From Colletotrichum lupini (lineage: Eukaryota > Ascomycota > Sordariomycetes > Glomerellales > Glomerellaceae), in assembly GCF_023278565.1 (NCBI RefSeq), contig NC_064675.1:6758001-6822000 (forward strand): a stretch of 64,000 nucleotides of DNA, given 5' to 3'. The position numbers were made by a program, and so were the translations under genes. Each line of letters begins with the position of its first letter. Position 1 is the stretch's first letter. This document shows positions 45,715 to 58,360 of this stretch, in pieces. Below the pieces are notes generated by a model. That model searched no databases and was not told the origin of the DNA. It was given only the letters and a program-made list of their open reading frames with translations.

Positions 45715-48079
45715 ATGGGCTTAGAACAAACGCACAATGGGGACGTCGATGGCAACACCGATACCCCAAAATCCACGCACCCAACACTCAACACCATCGA
45801 TTTTAACCTCCAAATTGGCGTTGAAGAAATTCTCACCGATGTTGATCCCGATGTCTCTCTGGAGTTTTTGCAGAAGGCCGAGGCTCACTCTGGAAAGCCT
45901 CCTCCAACGCGCATATCGAGAGAGGTGCTCGTCAGCACGCACAATAACTATGTTGAGCAGCAACAAAAGTCCGGGCAGCAAACAGGGCCGCGAATGGTGA
46001 AGAAGGTCGTGTTGGCACTGTCATATCCGCCGTCTGTCAAGTCTGTGGCGGATCTCACACCGGTACGTAGTTCTCTCAGACATGAGACAATTCGGCCAGA
46101 ATCGCATCCGCTTACCCATGTCTAGATGCGCCTTGACGAGCTTTTGGTAGAGAATCATCACGAGGAAAATTACCTCGTCCTCAGGACAATCGTTCAGCCC
46201 TACCCAGGAGCCGGGACTATTACCGTCGTCGAAGATCAACATGGCAGCGTTGATAAGATGGCTCTTTACAATCAGGGCAACTCTACAATTTTGCAGTCTA
46301 TCCCGGAAGGCTCAATGGTTCTCGTGAAAGAACCATATTATCGTTTCAGCGGCGACAACGACTTCATGCTTTGTGTTGACCACCCCTCAGATATTGTGCT
46401 TCTTCGACCAGGCCCAGACGATGCGCTCATCCCAGAGCTTTTCAGGGCGGTGCCAGAGTTCGAGACTGCCGCTGACTGGAAGGCCGCTGGGGATCGAGCC
46501 TTTATCTCCAAGAATCTCCCTTTGGCAGTGGCGAAGTGAGATGAACCACCCTTTCTTTTAATTGAATACGGGCTTATACGAGTTTTGTAGTTACACCAGA
46601 GCTCTAGAATTGGCCTCAGAGAAAGACACCTCCTTCCAGATTGATGTTCTATTGAAACGAGCGGGGATCAATCTTACCCTTAATTGTTTTGACGGCGCAC
46701 TATCAGACGCTCTCTCCTCGAGAGGGGCATCCTCAGACTGGAAGTCGCATTTCATTGCGGGCAAGGCGGCTTACCAACTCACGGATTTCCAGACTAGCAA
46801 GCTACACTTCGACTCGGCTCTAGCACTCAAACCCGAGGCAGCCAACATCCGGAAGGAATACGAAAGATGCGAAGCAAGACTCGAGGAAGAAAAAGGCAAC
46901 TACGATCTCGCAGATATGACAGCGAGTGTCACTTCCAAGAATATCCACATCGACAGAGCAAGCTTTTTGGCACGCACCCAAGTCAGAGACTCACCACACC
47001 ACGGGCGCGGCCTCTTCGCCACAGAAAACATCAAGGCCGGGGAGATGGTATTCGCAGAGAGAGCAACAAGTGTTCCTAACGAATTCAATCCAGAACACAA
47101 CGCAGCTGCAGCATACGCCCAGCTCGTGGAGTTGTGCACAGATAACCCAACAATTCACAAGAAGGTTCTAGACCTTCACGGAGGGTCCTACAAGCGCACC
47201 GGCCAAGAAGGCACACTTGTCGACGGCAGACCAGTCATCGATGTCTTCCTTCTCGAGTCTATCCGCCGCAAGAATTGCTTCAGTGGCGCCCAGGTGTCGG
47301 CGCAGGCCGCGAATTCAGAATGGAACATGTGGAAGCAGGGCATGTCGCGCGGGCTCTGGGTGTATTCGGCCTATGCCAACCACGCGTGCCTTCCCAATGC
47401 TAACAGGTCCTTCATCGGAGACATCCTCATCGCCACGGCTACTGTCGATATCCCTGCCGGCACTGAGATTACACATATTTACCTACCTCCTAAGGCGGCG
47501 TACCTCCATCGAATGCCGCAATTCCGCCGCAGCTGGGGTTTCGTCTGTAGCTGCGCCCTCTGTGCCGGTGAATCCGGGTCCTCGACGGAGCAGCACCAGA
47601 AGAGGAATACTGTTCTTGCAGAGATCGAGGCCCTCATCAGGAGAAAGCGTCCAACCAAGTTCTACCCCGACGCGATGATTCGACAGGTCGAGAGGTTCGC
47701 AAACAAGCTCTCTGATCTTCATGAGAAAGAGGTCTACGATGACCTTTCATTACCGCGCCTCATGCTCGTCTGGCCGACGATGTGGCTCGTGGAAGTATGG
47801 CACACCAGGAAGCAATGGAAGAAGGTCGTCAAGTGGAGTAGTGAGGTTTTCCGCAACTTTGGCTTCGTCGACCCGGTGAGAGAGGGGAGGCTGTGGATGT
47901 ATAAGGACACGCAGGCGGTGACGACGTTTGAGGTCATAAGGGCTTTGAAATGGTCGGCCGAGGCCTACACCGCACTGGGCGAAGGGGCATTGGCGAGAGA
48001 TTGTTTGGATGCTGCGAGGACTGGGTTGAAGACCATGGTCGGGTTTGTCACAGAAGACACATTTGCAGCGTTCAAGTAG
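45715..48079 (+). CDS. TPR- and SET-domain protein (SMYD-like putative methyltransferase)
   Basis: Three exons: 45715-46062, 46126-46535, 46591-48079 (748 aa). The N-terminal 230 residues carry a conserved fungal region (NYLVLRTIVQPYPGAGTITV, LRPGPDD). TPR-like helices start at DWKAAGDRAFISKNLPLAVA and continue through NYTRALELASEKD and FHFDSALALKPEAANIRKEY-type repeats (about 235-375). The SET domain follows: RDSPHHGRGLFATENIKAGE (near 385-405), SAYANHACLPNANRSFIGD (the NHxCxPN core, near 520) and a post-SET-like FVCSCALC near 570. Such proteins methylate protein lysines in cytosol or nucleus; activity of this one is inferred. The phase-2 junction at 46535/46591 restores the TPR helix. Confidence 0.9.
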
Positions 48080-49270
48080 GCCGTTTGTCATTGTGCTCCT
48101 GACATCGAGCGGCCTTCCGTCCTATCACATTCTTTGCTTACCTCTCAAGTCCGGACGTTCCGCTCCCTCGGTAACTTACGGGTTGCGCATCGTACGGAAG
48201 GAAAACGAATAATTTTGATTGCGCTATTTGTTGAATTCACAGGATAAGAAACATCAGAGGCTTGGCAAACGGCGCTCTTCTTGGCATCGCGGACGTTGAG
48301 CATGAATCAGGGCATAGCGTTATCGCTGCGAAGAACCCCTTCTTGGCACTTCAAGGTTTTCAGCTGTGTGAAGTCTCCCAGCCATCAGCCTGTGAGACTG
48401 TTGTTTTTCCCCAAAGCTGTGAGCACGTGGGACGCCAGGAATTGAGTTTCGACGTGTGTTATGGGCCCTTTGAGCACAGAATTGAAAGTAAAGCCTGGCT
48501 TCTCGCTTCTTACTTCGCTATATCTTATTGTTCCGGGTATATTTACCCAATTGTTACGTATTTCCCAATATGTCATCGTGAGCGAAAGAGTTGCACCGCA
48601 TTCGTTTCTCCAACGTTGTTACCTGCGAGAGTCCATTCCGGGAATCTTCGAGCTCGGCGCAAGGAAGCATCACATTCCCCGCGCGTTCAACCTCCACTCA
48701 CCACCAACAACACCAGCCAACTCTACAACATCACCTCCGATCCCTCACAAATGGCCCCGACAGACCAGGAAATAGGTCGCGTGCTTATCGTTAGCCTGTG
48801 AGGGGCAATCGACAATGAAGCGGGGTACGCAGCAGTGAAGCTGCAAGCCAAGAACACTTCTGCCATCGATGCTTGGCTTCCCCCACCTCGTGGGAGGTCG
48901 GTCAGCACTTCTTCGGACAACGCCGATCTCAATCCTCGTGATAAGTTCGGTTTTCTTGCTGCTGTGAATGTGATGAGTGAACCGGGCTCCCCGCTGACGC
49001 TCTTCCCTTCCCCAAAGTCCTTCCATGCCGGCCCCGGGAATGTGGGAAGAACTTTACGCGGCAAGTACTTGGACCTTCTATGTTGAGTTGGACGCGTGAT
49101 CGTGAAAGAGGAGGTTTAAATCGACCACCCACGATGTCTTGGCTCGTGTATATCACCACAACTCCCGCCTCTCAGTAAAGATGTGCCTCCATTGCCAATC
49201 CAACCTTCACCCCAAGTGTCATCCGATCTTGGCCCTTTGCCTCGTGGACTGTGCTCCGTAGCATTCCACG
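48080..49270. other. Intergenic region, about 1.2 kb
   Basis: Upstream region of the alkaline phosphatase gene. A 179-codon frame at 48262-48801 and its shadows show no protein features. Confidence 0.35.
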
Positions 49271-51427
49271 ATGTCCGCCTCTGCCCTCGCCCTGGTCCTC
49301 TTGGCGTCCGCGCCCTTGGCCACCCTCGCCCAAACCTTCCAACGCCTCGGCGCCTGCCCAGACCTCGGATGCGTTTTCCCGCCCGACCAAGCCCATTTCC
49401 TCCCCGGCCAAAACTTTGACATCCGCGTCGAGATCCACGCGCCGGTTAACGGGACCGAGGCCTTCAACGACGGCGTGCCGGACCCGGAGTTCACCCTCAC
49501 GATTGCGAGCAATAGCGAGCCCGAGGGCAAGTCTGTCGTCGATTTCTTTGGGATCGAGAAGGAGCCTGAGCTGGAGACGTGGGCGTTCTCGTGGTATGAG
49601 GATCTGTTTGCGCAGGATGCGGGGAATAAGTCTGTGGTGAATGTGGCGTCCAAGGCTTACCGTCACTTGTCACTGTACGAGCCGGGGAACTACACGGTTG
49701 AGTTGAACTATTACAACGGCACGAAGAAGACCCTGACGGAGTGGCTTGTTCGTCCTCTTGCTGAGGAGAAGAAGGCCAAGAATGTGATTTTGTTCATCGG
49801 GGACGGTATGACGACGAACATGATTACGGCTGCACGCTTGTTGGGTCACAAGAGCGTGAATGGAAAGTATCAGTCGAGGATGCAGATGGACCAGTTCCCT
49901 ATCTTGGGGCATCAGATGGTGAGTTGCGTTGGCGGAGGGAAGAAGGCGAGATGAACCGTGATCAAATGCTAAAATGAGAGTAGACACATTCCGTCGACAG
50001 CTTCATCACTGACAGCGCCAACTCTGCGTCCGCGCTATACTCTGGCCATAAAGGCACATCGGACTCCATGGGGTGAGTTCATGAACCAAGGTCTTTGCGA
50101 AAGAAACCGAGTGTTAATCGTATTGTAGTGTGTACTCCGACTCATCGGCAGATGACTTTGACGACCCCAAGGTCGAGACGATTGTAGAGATGGTAGTTCG
50201 CGTATGGGTAAGCCGTATTTCACGCATCCGGATTCTCCTTTGGTAGCTGACACCTCATAGGGATCCGCTTGGGGCGCCGTGACAACTGCTGCCCTCGACG
50301 ATGCCACTCCAGCAGCATTGACCGGTCACAGCAGATCTCGATCCAACGCCGGCTCTCTCATCGATCAAGCCCTCAATGGCATGACGAACTACTCTTGGAG
50401 CAGCCACCCCGGCCCAGACGTCTACTTCGGCGGCGGTGCCTCGACTTTCCTCCCCGGGGCAACCTCGTACCAGAGCAAGGACTACTACGAAGAATTCCGC
50501 AAGCAAGGCTACTCCGTCAGCTGGAACGCCACGTCTCTTCGCGAAGCACCCATCGATTCCCCGGCCCTCGGCGTCTTTTCCACCTCCCACCTGCCCGTCT
50601 GGCTCGACAGGAAGATCTTCAAAGACAACATCGCCGCACTCAAGACCCACCCCTCCGGAGACGGCTCCGCGCCGCTCGATCTCCCAGGCCTGAAAGACAT
50701 GACTCTCAAAGCCGTCGATATCCTCCTCGAGCGCAGCAACGACACGGGCTTCTTCCTCATGTCCGAGGGCGCCTCGATCGATAAGCAGATGCACGCGCTA
50801 GACTACGACAGAGCCCTGGGCGACCTCCTCGAATTCGACGACACGATCCGCGCGACGGTGAAGAAGCTCAGCGAGGCAGGGGAGCTCGAGAACACGCTCA
50901 TCGTAGTGACGGCCGACCACGGTCACGGCTTCGACGTCTTTGGCGTCGCTGATACGAAGTACCTCGCCGCACAGGACACGGACCGCAAGAAGCGCGACGC
51001 GATTGGCATTTATGAGCGGTCTGGCTTGTCACAGTATACCGTTTCCCGGCCAGACGGTATCGAGTACGGTACTGGTCCTAACTTCCCGTCCAACTGGAGC
51101 CCGCGGTACGCTATTGCGCCTGCGTTCGGTGCCAACCCGGATCGGAATGAGAATTACCAGCTGCACGAGAGCCCCCGTCGGGTGGCGGTGAGCGGTGAGG
51201 ACGGATACGTTGCGAACCCCGAAGATGGCGAGGATGGTTTCTTCGTTCCGGGTACCATCCCGACGTCATCTTCGTCAGGTGTCCATTCCCTGACTGATGT
51301 GCCCGTCTTCGCTATGGGGCCCTGCCAGGAGACGTTTGCGGGTGTGTACGACAACACGGATGTCTTCTTCAAGATTGCTTCTTGTCTTGGGCTTGGACAG
51401 TCTTCACCGACACCCAAGAGGAAGTGA
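49271..51427 (+). CDS. Secreted alkaline phosphatase
   Basis: Four exons: 49271-49918, 49984-50072, 50129-50207, 50261-51427 (660 aa). A signal peptide (MSASALALVLLASAPLATLA) and a 150-residue N-terminal region precede the phosphatase core: NVILFIGDGMT (metal-binding Asp), THSVDSFITDSANSASAL with the nucleophile Ser near residue 227, VGVVTTA-like WGAVTTAALDDATPAAL, MSEGASIDKQMHALDYDRAL (metal ligands) and VTADHGHGFDVFG (metal-binding His). All alkaline phosphatase landmarks are present in order. It would hydrolyse phosphomonoesters outside the cell or in the secretory route. Several N-x-S/T sites are present. The downstream Zn2Cys6 gene is convergent, with 64 bp between stops. Confidence 0.92.
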
Positions 51428-51491
51428 TTGTATGGGGCGCATGGGTTTTTGAGCCAGGGGGTAAGAAGCACATAATTAGTCGTAGGCAATT

Positions 51492-52942
51492 CTAGACCAA
51501 GTCTGCCTCTCGATGACGGGTATGCAGAATCATCTTGCAGCAATCAACATTTTCCGTTCCAAACTGCAGCCTCTGTGCATCCTTGACCTGCCACACTTCT
51601 TCCATGTCTTCTTGCACGCGTCGGAGGGAAGGCAGTTGCCGATTTTGATACATCTCCCTGATCCTGACAAGAACCATTTGACGTAGGTGGGCCTCGACAG
51701 ATTCGCAGCCGCCAGTCCATAGAGGCCACGCATGAGCAGAGACGAAGGATGATGTGATAGGCACTTTCAATAGGTGGTAGATGCACTGCTCTGCGTAGTA
51801 TGGCTTGGTCGACGATTCTCCGTCGTCCCAGACTCGATAAAGGTAAACAATCGCCGCGTGTTTGTAGGCTTGGATCGTGTGCTCAATATCAGGATCCCCT
51901 TCCTCAGAGAAGCTGAATTCCAATAGGTTTCTTTTGATGACGTAACCCCTCTGCTGGTGCGCTTCGCCGGATTGCCCTTGCATTTTGCTGATGGTACTGA
52001 CGATGGAGACGACTGAAGTAAGCTTGGCCAGACTATGCAAGCCTTCCAGAGGCGCGACATTCGTCATGCTCAACAGCGGCTTCGATGCGCGAGAAATGGA
52101 TGACATGACGTCGTGGTAGAAGCAGAGGCTGAGCAGAAACCGGGCGCTCGAAGTATTCCAGTTCGCGGGTCCTCCCGAGTGCATGATGACGGCTTTGGCT
52201 CCAGCCAGATGATCGATTTGGCTGTCGGTATTGAAGAGGCGGTCCGAAATCTGGAGCATCAGGATGGTCGCCAGCGAGAGCTCCGGGTTCTCGGCCTGAA
52301 TTGATTCTCGTAAGGATGACAAGGCGACGAGCATAAGGCGTGAAGATAGCGTTTTGAGGTTACTGTCATTCCGGAGGATGGCGAGGTGGCCCGCCGCCAT
52401 GGAGGAGATTGAGAAGAGCAGAGCTGTGGAGCGGAGCATCATGGGCGTGAGGTGGACGAGGAACGGGTTCTGCACACCGGATGCCATCGATATGACACTC
52501 GCTAGTGACCCATTCCAATGATGCAGCAAGTAGCGGTTCATTGGGGAGACATCTGGCGATAGATATGACGGATTCCGGATGAGACTGTCTGGGCTCGATG
52601 TCGACGTCGCCGTCATCGAGCTGGAGCTAGGCGTGGCGGGCTGCTCATCGCTTGAAGGCGGTGTGGCCTTCCGAGGTCCAATACTGCCCTTGGACTTTGG
52701 ACCTTTCTTCTTTGTAACTCTTCCGCTGTCTTTGGGGTCGTCGGCTGACTTCCATCTCACTCTTAGCCCGTACCCCTTGCATGTCTTGCCCAAGCGGACA
52801 CAGCGGCCGCAATGAGGCTTTGCTTCGTCGCATTTGTAGCCCTCATCTCTGTCATTGAACTTAGTACCAAGATTCCATCGTCGGAGGATAAGGGATCTTA
52901 CCGGCATGTGAGGCACCCTGTTCTACTCCTCTTGTGCGGCAT
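51492..52942 (-). CDS. Zn2Cys6 transcription factor
   Basis: Two exons on the - strand: to 52902 and 52848-51492. I start at 52942 (MPHKRSRTGCLTC, 465 aa), the usual start for this class; an in-frame ATG at 53083 would add 47 residues. The acceptor after AATGACAG restores Cys at 10, 13, 20, 27, 30 and 37 (C-x2-C-x6-C-x6-C-x2-C-x6-C). A basic Ser/Pro-rich linker (KKKGPKSKGS) leads to a region with YLLHHWNGSLASVIS, LAGAKAVIMHSGG and AHLRQMVLVRIREMYQ, matching the fungal-specific domain (Fungal_trans_2 type). Nuclear regulator; targets unknown. It converges on the alkaline phosphatase gene. Confidence 0.88.
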
Positions 52943-53083
52943 CTTCGAGGTGGATTCCGGCACAAACACAGCATGATCTGAGGGGTCGCTGATGGATTGA
53001 TTCTTCAGCAAAAGTGGGGTTCGACGTCCCCTTTTGCCAGCGGCGTTTCTATTCTTAAGTCCGAAAGTTGGTGATCTTGGCAT

Positions 53084-55576
53084 TCACCAACGACTCATGA
53101 GCATGTCTAGTTCCACCAGTTCGGCGAGCAGAAGAATGTGAATTATCAACATCTTGAGAGAGTCTGATCAGTTATGGGTTGGCGATTATCGAGAGAGTTA
53201 TGGCAAGTTTACGGGGAAGACATCCTGGTCCCTAGTCGAATCTGGAATACTGGTCTCGATGCGATTGAATGAGTGATACTAGCTATCTTGAGGTGGGAGA
53301 ATACTCCTGGGGCGCTCATGATGTCGCAGCATGTGAACGGTTTCCATTGACTTCAAGGTGCTCGGTGAAGTCCCTAAGAAGCGCTGCCCACGCTTCCCCT
53401 ACACATGGTTGTTATGTCCACCACGACGTGAGAAGCCTTTCATCCAGCATCAGTCAGAACGTGGATAAGGTAAGGCAGCAATGCTTGATAATATCGAGAT
53501 ATTTCAACAAAATGAGACCTCAAAACTCTCGGTATATGGAATTGATCCTCTCGGCAATTCATTCCGTAGGGCAAACCTCTCGACTAGCGATGTTGGCATT
53601 TAAGCCTGCGGCGAAGTTTATGACGAAACCCCGTTCACATCTTTCTAACATGCTACGAAACAAACATTGAATCTATGCGCCTTGATCCTTTAACCTCTGC
53701 GCGTTGGTAAAGTCATCATAATTTCGCAACCTGTGAAGCTGATTGGTGACGGCATATACTTCAATTCTTGTTGAATCCAAGCGATCAGTGCAATCACGCC
53801 ATAAACCTTTGGAGGTGGGTCACACGCCCGCTGATTGACTTGCAAACTCATCGAATTCACTCATACTATCAGTTCAGAAAGATGGAAGATATCACAAATC
53901 AAAATGGTCTAAATAGTGCCCTTATCGTCTTGTACGCTTTCAAGGACCAAGCTCGATGATGGGCCCAATGGAGATCCAAGAGCAACGAAACCCCGCACAA
54001 AGACTTGTTTTTGTACTACAACTGGTATGAACAAGATTTTTTGACTCGAAGAAAAGTTCGCTGTGCCTGCATAGTCCACGTAATATCCCGAGGGGGAACA
54101 TATCCCGTTGGGTCGGGTAAGCTGGGCACCAGGCCCGTGGTCTTTGAGCAAGCAAACATACATCATTTGTTTAGGCCAACATGCCCAGTAGCAACGCAGT
54201 ATCTTCCAATGCTGGTAATGAAAGACACCAATATGCATTGGTTGCAGTTTAACGGCTCTCATATCACTGCATAGTGGTAGAGAGAATAAAAGAAATCGGC
54301 TTAGGGGTGGGCATCCGGTTGGTTTTGAGCGATCTTGGCTGCAGCTTTTGATCAGTCAGGGGCCAGGCAGTTTATGTTGCGCATGAGGCCAATCCGGGTT
54401 AAGATACTGCCTAACATTGCCAATTTTCATTGACGGGCGGGCCTGTTCCTGCAGTCCAGGATGCGACTCGACTCACCTTCTCATCGTCCGTCTGTTCCTT
54501 CTTCTACTTCCTCATTTCCCTACACATAATGTATCTATGGGAAGAAAAAAATAAATTTGCGGCACTATCCAACATAATTTACTTCTCCCTATCTATTCAT
54601 TTCATCCCCATGGCTTCTGCATGGGGTATTTTCTCCGAGCTAGCTGCGTACTGGAACACCTCTGATGTAGCCTGGATCCTCCTGGACGTACTTAGGATGG
54701 TCTAAGAATGTAATTTCGGGCTTTTCGAGATAAAACTACTATTTAGAAGCTACTACTGGGAATTATGTATTACCATACTCCGAGTAGTCGGCAAAGACAT
54801 GAGCTCTTCCACTCATATGCCCTTACCAACACTTCTGTCTTGTGGCCCCTGTTTACCCAGGAACAGGTTGCCACCAGAACTCACCCCGATGCTCGGTTAG
54901 CAAATATGTACAGGGTTTAAGGTTATTCTTTGACAAGCCGAGTGAAATGTTCGCATTTTTGGCGATTTGAAAGGGTTGATTTGGATATCCATGATGTTTG
55001 CCATCTACCCCTGCCAAAATCCTTTATGGCATGCACTTGATCTTTTCAGGCAGTTTGCCAATCGCGTTGGTTTGCTCGGGCTGATGACCCGGCCGAATAT
55101 GGACTAGTAGACTACATTCAACAATGAAGATGAATGTGAAGCATGGAAACTGAAGGCATATCAAGCAGGGGCTGGAAATTCTCTCCAATCGCCGGTCATC
55201 ATCCAACACCATTACCTTTCACTCGCAATTCAAATACCCTTAAGTCGTCCCTTGCAAGACCATGGCGGCAATCAACATCCGTCCCTTCCTCTTAGATCTG
55301 GAACTGGTGTTTAGTGGCCCTTCAAGTTCTATCATGTTTGCGATGTGACGCGGAGAGTAAATCGATCCATTGCAAGGGGGAATAGGAGCTGTTCTCGCAG
55401 CCAGGCTCTAGATACGCCACCGTAGGAAGTTCCTCGTGATAAACTGAAGCAATCCCGCAATCTTCTTTCCAAATATTTGAGACACACTTGTGTTCCATGG
55501 TTCGTGCTCGTTTCCCATGTTCTTTATCTAGTATGCGCCGACATCTCCACCGCACACTGCCGGAATACAACCCACC
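53084..55576. other. Intergenic region, about 2.5 kb
   Basis: Between divergently placed regulator and receptor genes. A 91-codon frame at 54430-54705 has hydrophobic stretches but no other support. No repeats or RIP signature were seen. Confidence 0.4.
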
Positions 55577-57103
55577 ATGTCGAGTCCAGAAAAGGGTTCC
55601 GAGGCTTGGAAGGCCGAGGACAAAGGCCCGGGCATCATTACAGTTTGCTGGATCTTCACCGCTCTGAGCACATTATTTGTCCTTGGCAGAGTATTAGTCA
55701 GGTGGAAGATCATGAGAAAATTCCACAGCGATGATTATTTTGTCATTGCAGGGCTGGTATATTCTATAATTCTCTTCACACCGCCGTTTGGGACGATTCC
55801 TGACAGTAGCAGGTGTGCGGCTACATTTCCACTTCGCTCTCGACACTTGCAGTATACTCTGGTATTGGCAAACACCTAGAGCTGCTCACTCTGGAGCAAC
55901 AACAAGATGGCATGTTGTGGACGACTGCTGCCCAATGCCCCGGCATCATGTCTTTCGGCCTACCTAAGCTGGCAGTAGTATCACTTTTGATACGACTAAT
56001 GAACCCTGGCGTATACCATAAGTGGTTCCTGTGGTGGATGGGAATATGGTGCCAGTTGACACTTTTCGTGACTGTTGGACTTCTGATAGGGCGATGCACA
56101 CCAGCAAGCTCATTGTGGGACTTTTCCATCCAGGGAACCTGTTTCAGTCCGGACATTCTAATCAACTTCTCGATTTATGCAGGCAGTAAGTCGTTAGGGA
56201 TGGCATTATTGGTCTCGAACTGACTAGAAGTACAGCATTTTCGGCCTTCGTTGACGTCTACCTAGCTGTGTACCCGTCCATCATTCTATACCACCTTCAA
56301 ATGCCGATAAAGAAAAAGATTGCACTGTCCAGCGCTCTTGGCATTGGCGCAATGTAAGCAATGTCAATCGGTAACCGTCCACTCTTAACTTCTGATTGAC
56401 GATATCCTGCCACAGTTCAGGCATTGTCGCCATCTATAAGACGACACGCCTCCCTTTGCTCGCGAGTGAAGACTACTCGTGTAAGACCTGTACCCACCAT
56501 TCAGATGTCCAGGGTACCATTTTGCTAACTGAAGTTCCTCCTTTCCAATAGACGAGACACCTGACCTAGTAGTTTGGACAGTGTAAGTCGCAGTCGGCGT
56601 CTCGGCTGTGCAGAGTCGCAGCCCGTGGCGGTGATCAAACCCTTCTAACTAGAGTTTACAGGATCGAAGGCAGCACCATCATAATAGCAAGCTCCATCCC
56701 TGTCTTGCATCCGCTCCTAGAGCTGATCCTCAAACGCAATCCCTTCTCTTCCGCAAGAGCATCCAGGCCAACGGCAAAATCCTCCGACAATAACACGGGA
56801 TCAGCACCGAGTAATTATCGGCCATCACGCGTGTACGGAAACTACGAATATGAGCTAGGCCAACGCAAGGCGAAACCAAAGCCCAGAGATGATCTCGGAT
56901 TCACCATTGTTGAAGGGGAAAGTCAAGAGAACATCGTTTTCGGAGAAGGTAGATCGCGAGCTCAAACAGCTACGTCTATTGGCAGTCAATCTAGTAAGCC
57001 TGAAGATGGAAGGATTGTCCGTACCGACGTAGTCACTGTATCCTACGATGAGAATGGACGAGCAGGAGAGACGTCGGCTTCGAAGCGATGGAGACCTGTC
57101 TGA
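55577..57103 (+). CDS. Rhodopsin-domain (Pth11/SAT4-type) integral membrane protein
   Basis: Six exons: 55577-55756, 55813-56185, 56236-56353, 56416-56480, 56552-56582, 56662-57103 (402 aa); lengths keep the frame and all introns are GT-AG. No signal peptide or CFEM domain. Seven hydrophobic segments: ITVCWIFTALSTLFVLGRVL, DDYFVIAGL with VCGYISTSLSTLAV, MSFGLPKLAVVSLLIRL, WMGIWCQLTLFVTVGLLIG, FSAFVDVYLAVYPSIILYHL, IALSSALGIGAISGIVAIYK and VVWTVIEGSTIIIASSIPVL, with family residues in WDFSIQGTCFSPDILINFSI. The cytosolic tail is about 120 aa, charged. Role in signalling is inferred from the family. Confidence 0.88.
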
Positions 57104-57741
57104 AGGACAGATTTCTGTAGGCTCTATTGCCTCAAGTCATAAGGCCCGTGGAACCTTGACTCGTTAGAAAAACAATCTGTGCGGGTAGTAATAATTGGTT
57201 TAGTAATTATGTAAGTGACAGTCTGCGTTGTTCATGGGTTCTGCATTCTGTCTTCCTTCTCTGCACGGGAAAGGATACTACAGCCATCATAATGTACGCT
57301 GGATTTATCATTGTTCCAAGATCCAAAAGGTCAAATTTCGATGCAATGCCGGTAGTATTCGAACCAGATGATATCGTTGGAGATTCGCATGATCGCGCAG
57401 TTGCGGCGACTCAATCACAATCAAGCATTGTGAGACCATGTTATCCATGCCCATCAGCAAGTGGTCTTATTCAAAGAGAAACAACGGCCTGGAACCGGCT
57501 GAAAGATGTGCAACTAAGAAAGTTGTCGGATGACTGGTATTCAAGTAAACCTAGTAAGAGGCAAACTCGTTCCGAATGAAGGCCTGGCGAGGATCAACAT
57601 CGCCCAAGCCCCAACCGCCCAGCTCTCATGATTTGAATGATTAAAAAGTAATTTGGACAAAGCCGCTAAACGCCGTTGCCCATAAGTCGTCTCCCGTGCA
57701 CCATCGCTTCCCAGTATATCGACCAATTGAAATGGAGTTCT
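57104..57741. other. Intergenic region between convergent genes
   Basis: About 640 bp between the receptor stop and the secreted-protein stop. A 95-codon frame at 57292-57579 (+) has no recognisable features. Confidence 0.35.
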
Positions 57742-58360
57742 CTAGCAAGCGCCTTGTACGGCCTGAAGTAGTGGGTCAGCGTAATTATTCAAAACTGTGT
57801 GAGATTGAAAGTACATACCATTTGCTGGTTCTCCATGTTCTTCTTGATACCGCCAGAGAAATCCATCATAAGTGACTGGACGACGGGCATATCTTGTGCG
57901 GGGTTGCCGGTAAGACCAGCAACCTTTTGCAACTCAGAGAGCTGGGCGTTGGCGACCTTGGCTTCAGGTTAATACGGGTATTCATAGGTTGAAAGGGGTT
58001 CCAGTCACTTACAACAGCGAGTCCCTGGGTGGCCATATTGCCAGAGGGAGCGATAAGCTGGTTGGCCTGTCTGACCTGGATACCGTCGCTGACGAAAGAC
58101 AGGAGGTTGGACTTGGCGGTCTGGAACTGCTGGGGATTGGGAGGGTTGGCCTGAAGAGCCTGCATAACGGCGTTGACACCATTAACCTCCTGTTGCTGGA
58201 CCTCGATGTTCAAGGCGATGCCACCAGCCAGAATCTTCGCCTCGGCGCACGCGGGGGTGTCTCCGGCCGCCGGGGCGGGAGGGGGAACGGGGGCGGCTCC
58301 TCCGTTCATCTGGGCAACGGCCAGGGTGGCGAGGGACAGGACAACAGCGTAGGCCTTCAT
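57742..58360 (-). CDS. Small secreted helical protein, hypothetical
   Basis: Three exons on the - strand: 58360-58013, 57956-57819 and a 21-nt last exon 57762-57742 (AVQGAC, stop), giving 168 aa. A signal peptide (MKAYAVVLSLATLAVAQ) is followed by a Pro/Ala spacer and an Ala/Gln-rich, probably all-helical region (AEAKILAGGIALNIEVQQQE, NAQLSELQKVAGLTGNPAQD, GGIKKNMENQQM). There are two Cys, one at the extreme C-terminus supplied by the mini-exon. The last intron has a CTGAC-like branch site close to its CAG acceptor. Function unknown; the general layout resembles small fungal cell-surface proteins. Confidence 0.75.

Noticed and set aside
54430..54705. 91-codon frame with hydrophobic segments as a small membrane protein
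   Set aside because: Isolated, with no signal peptide, family resemblance or splice context.
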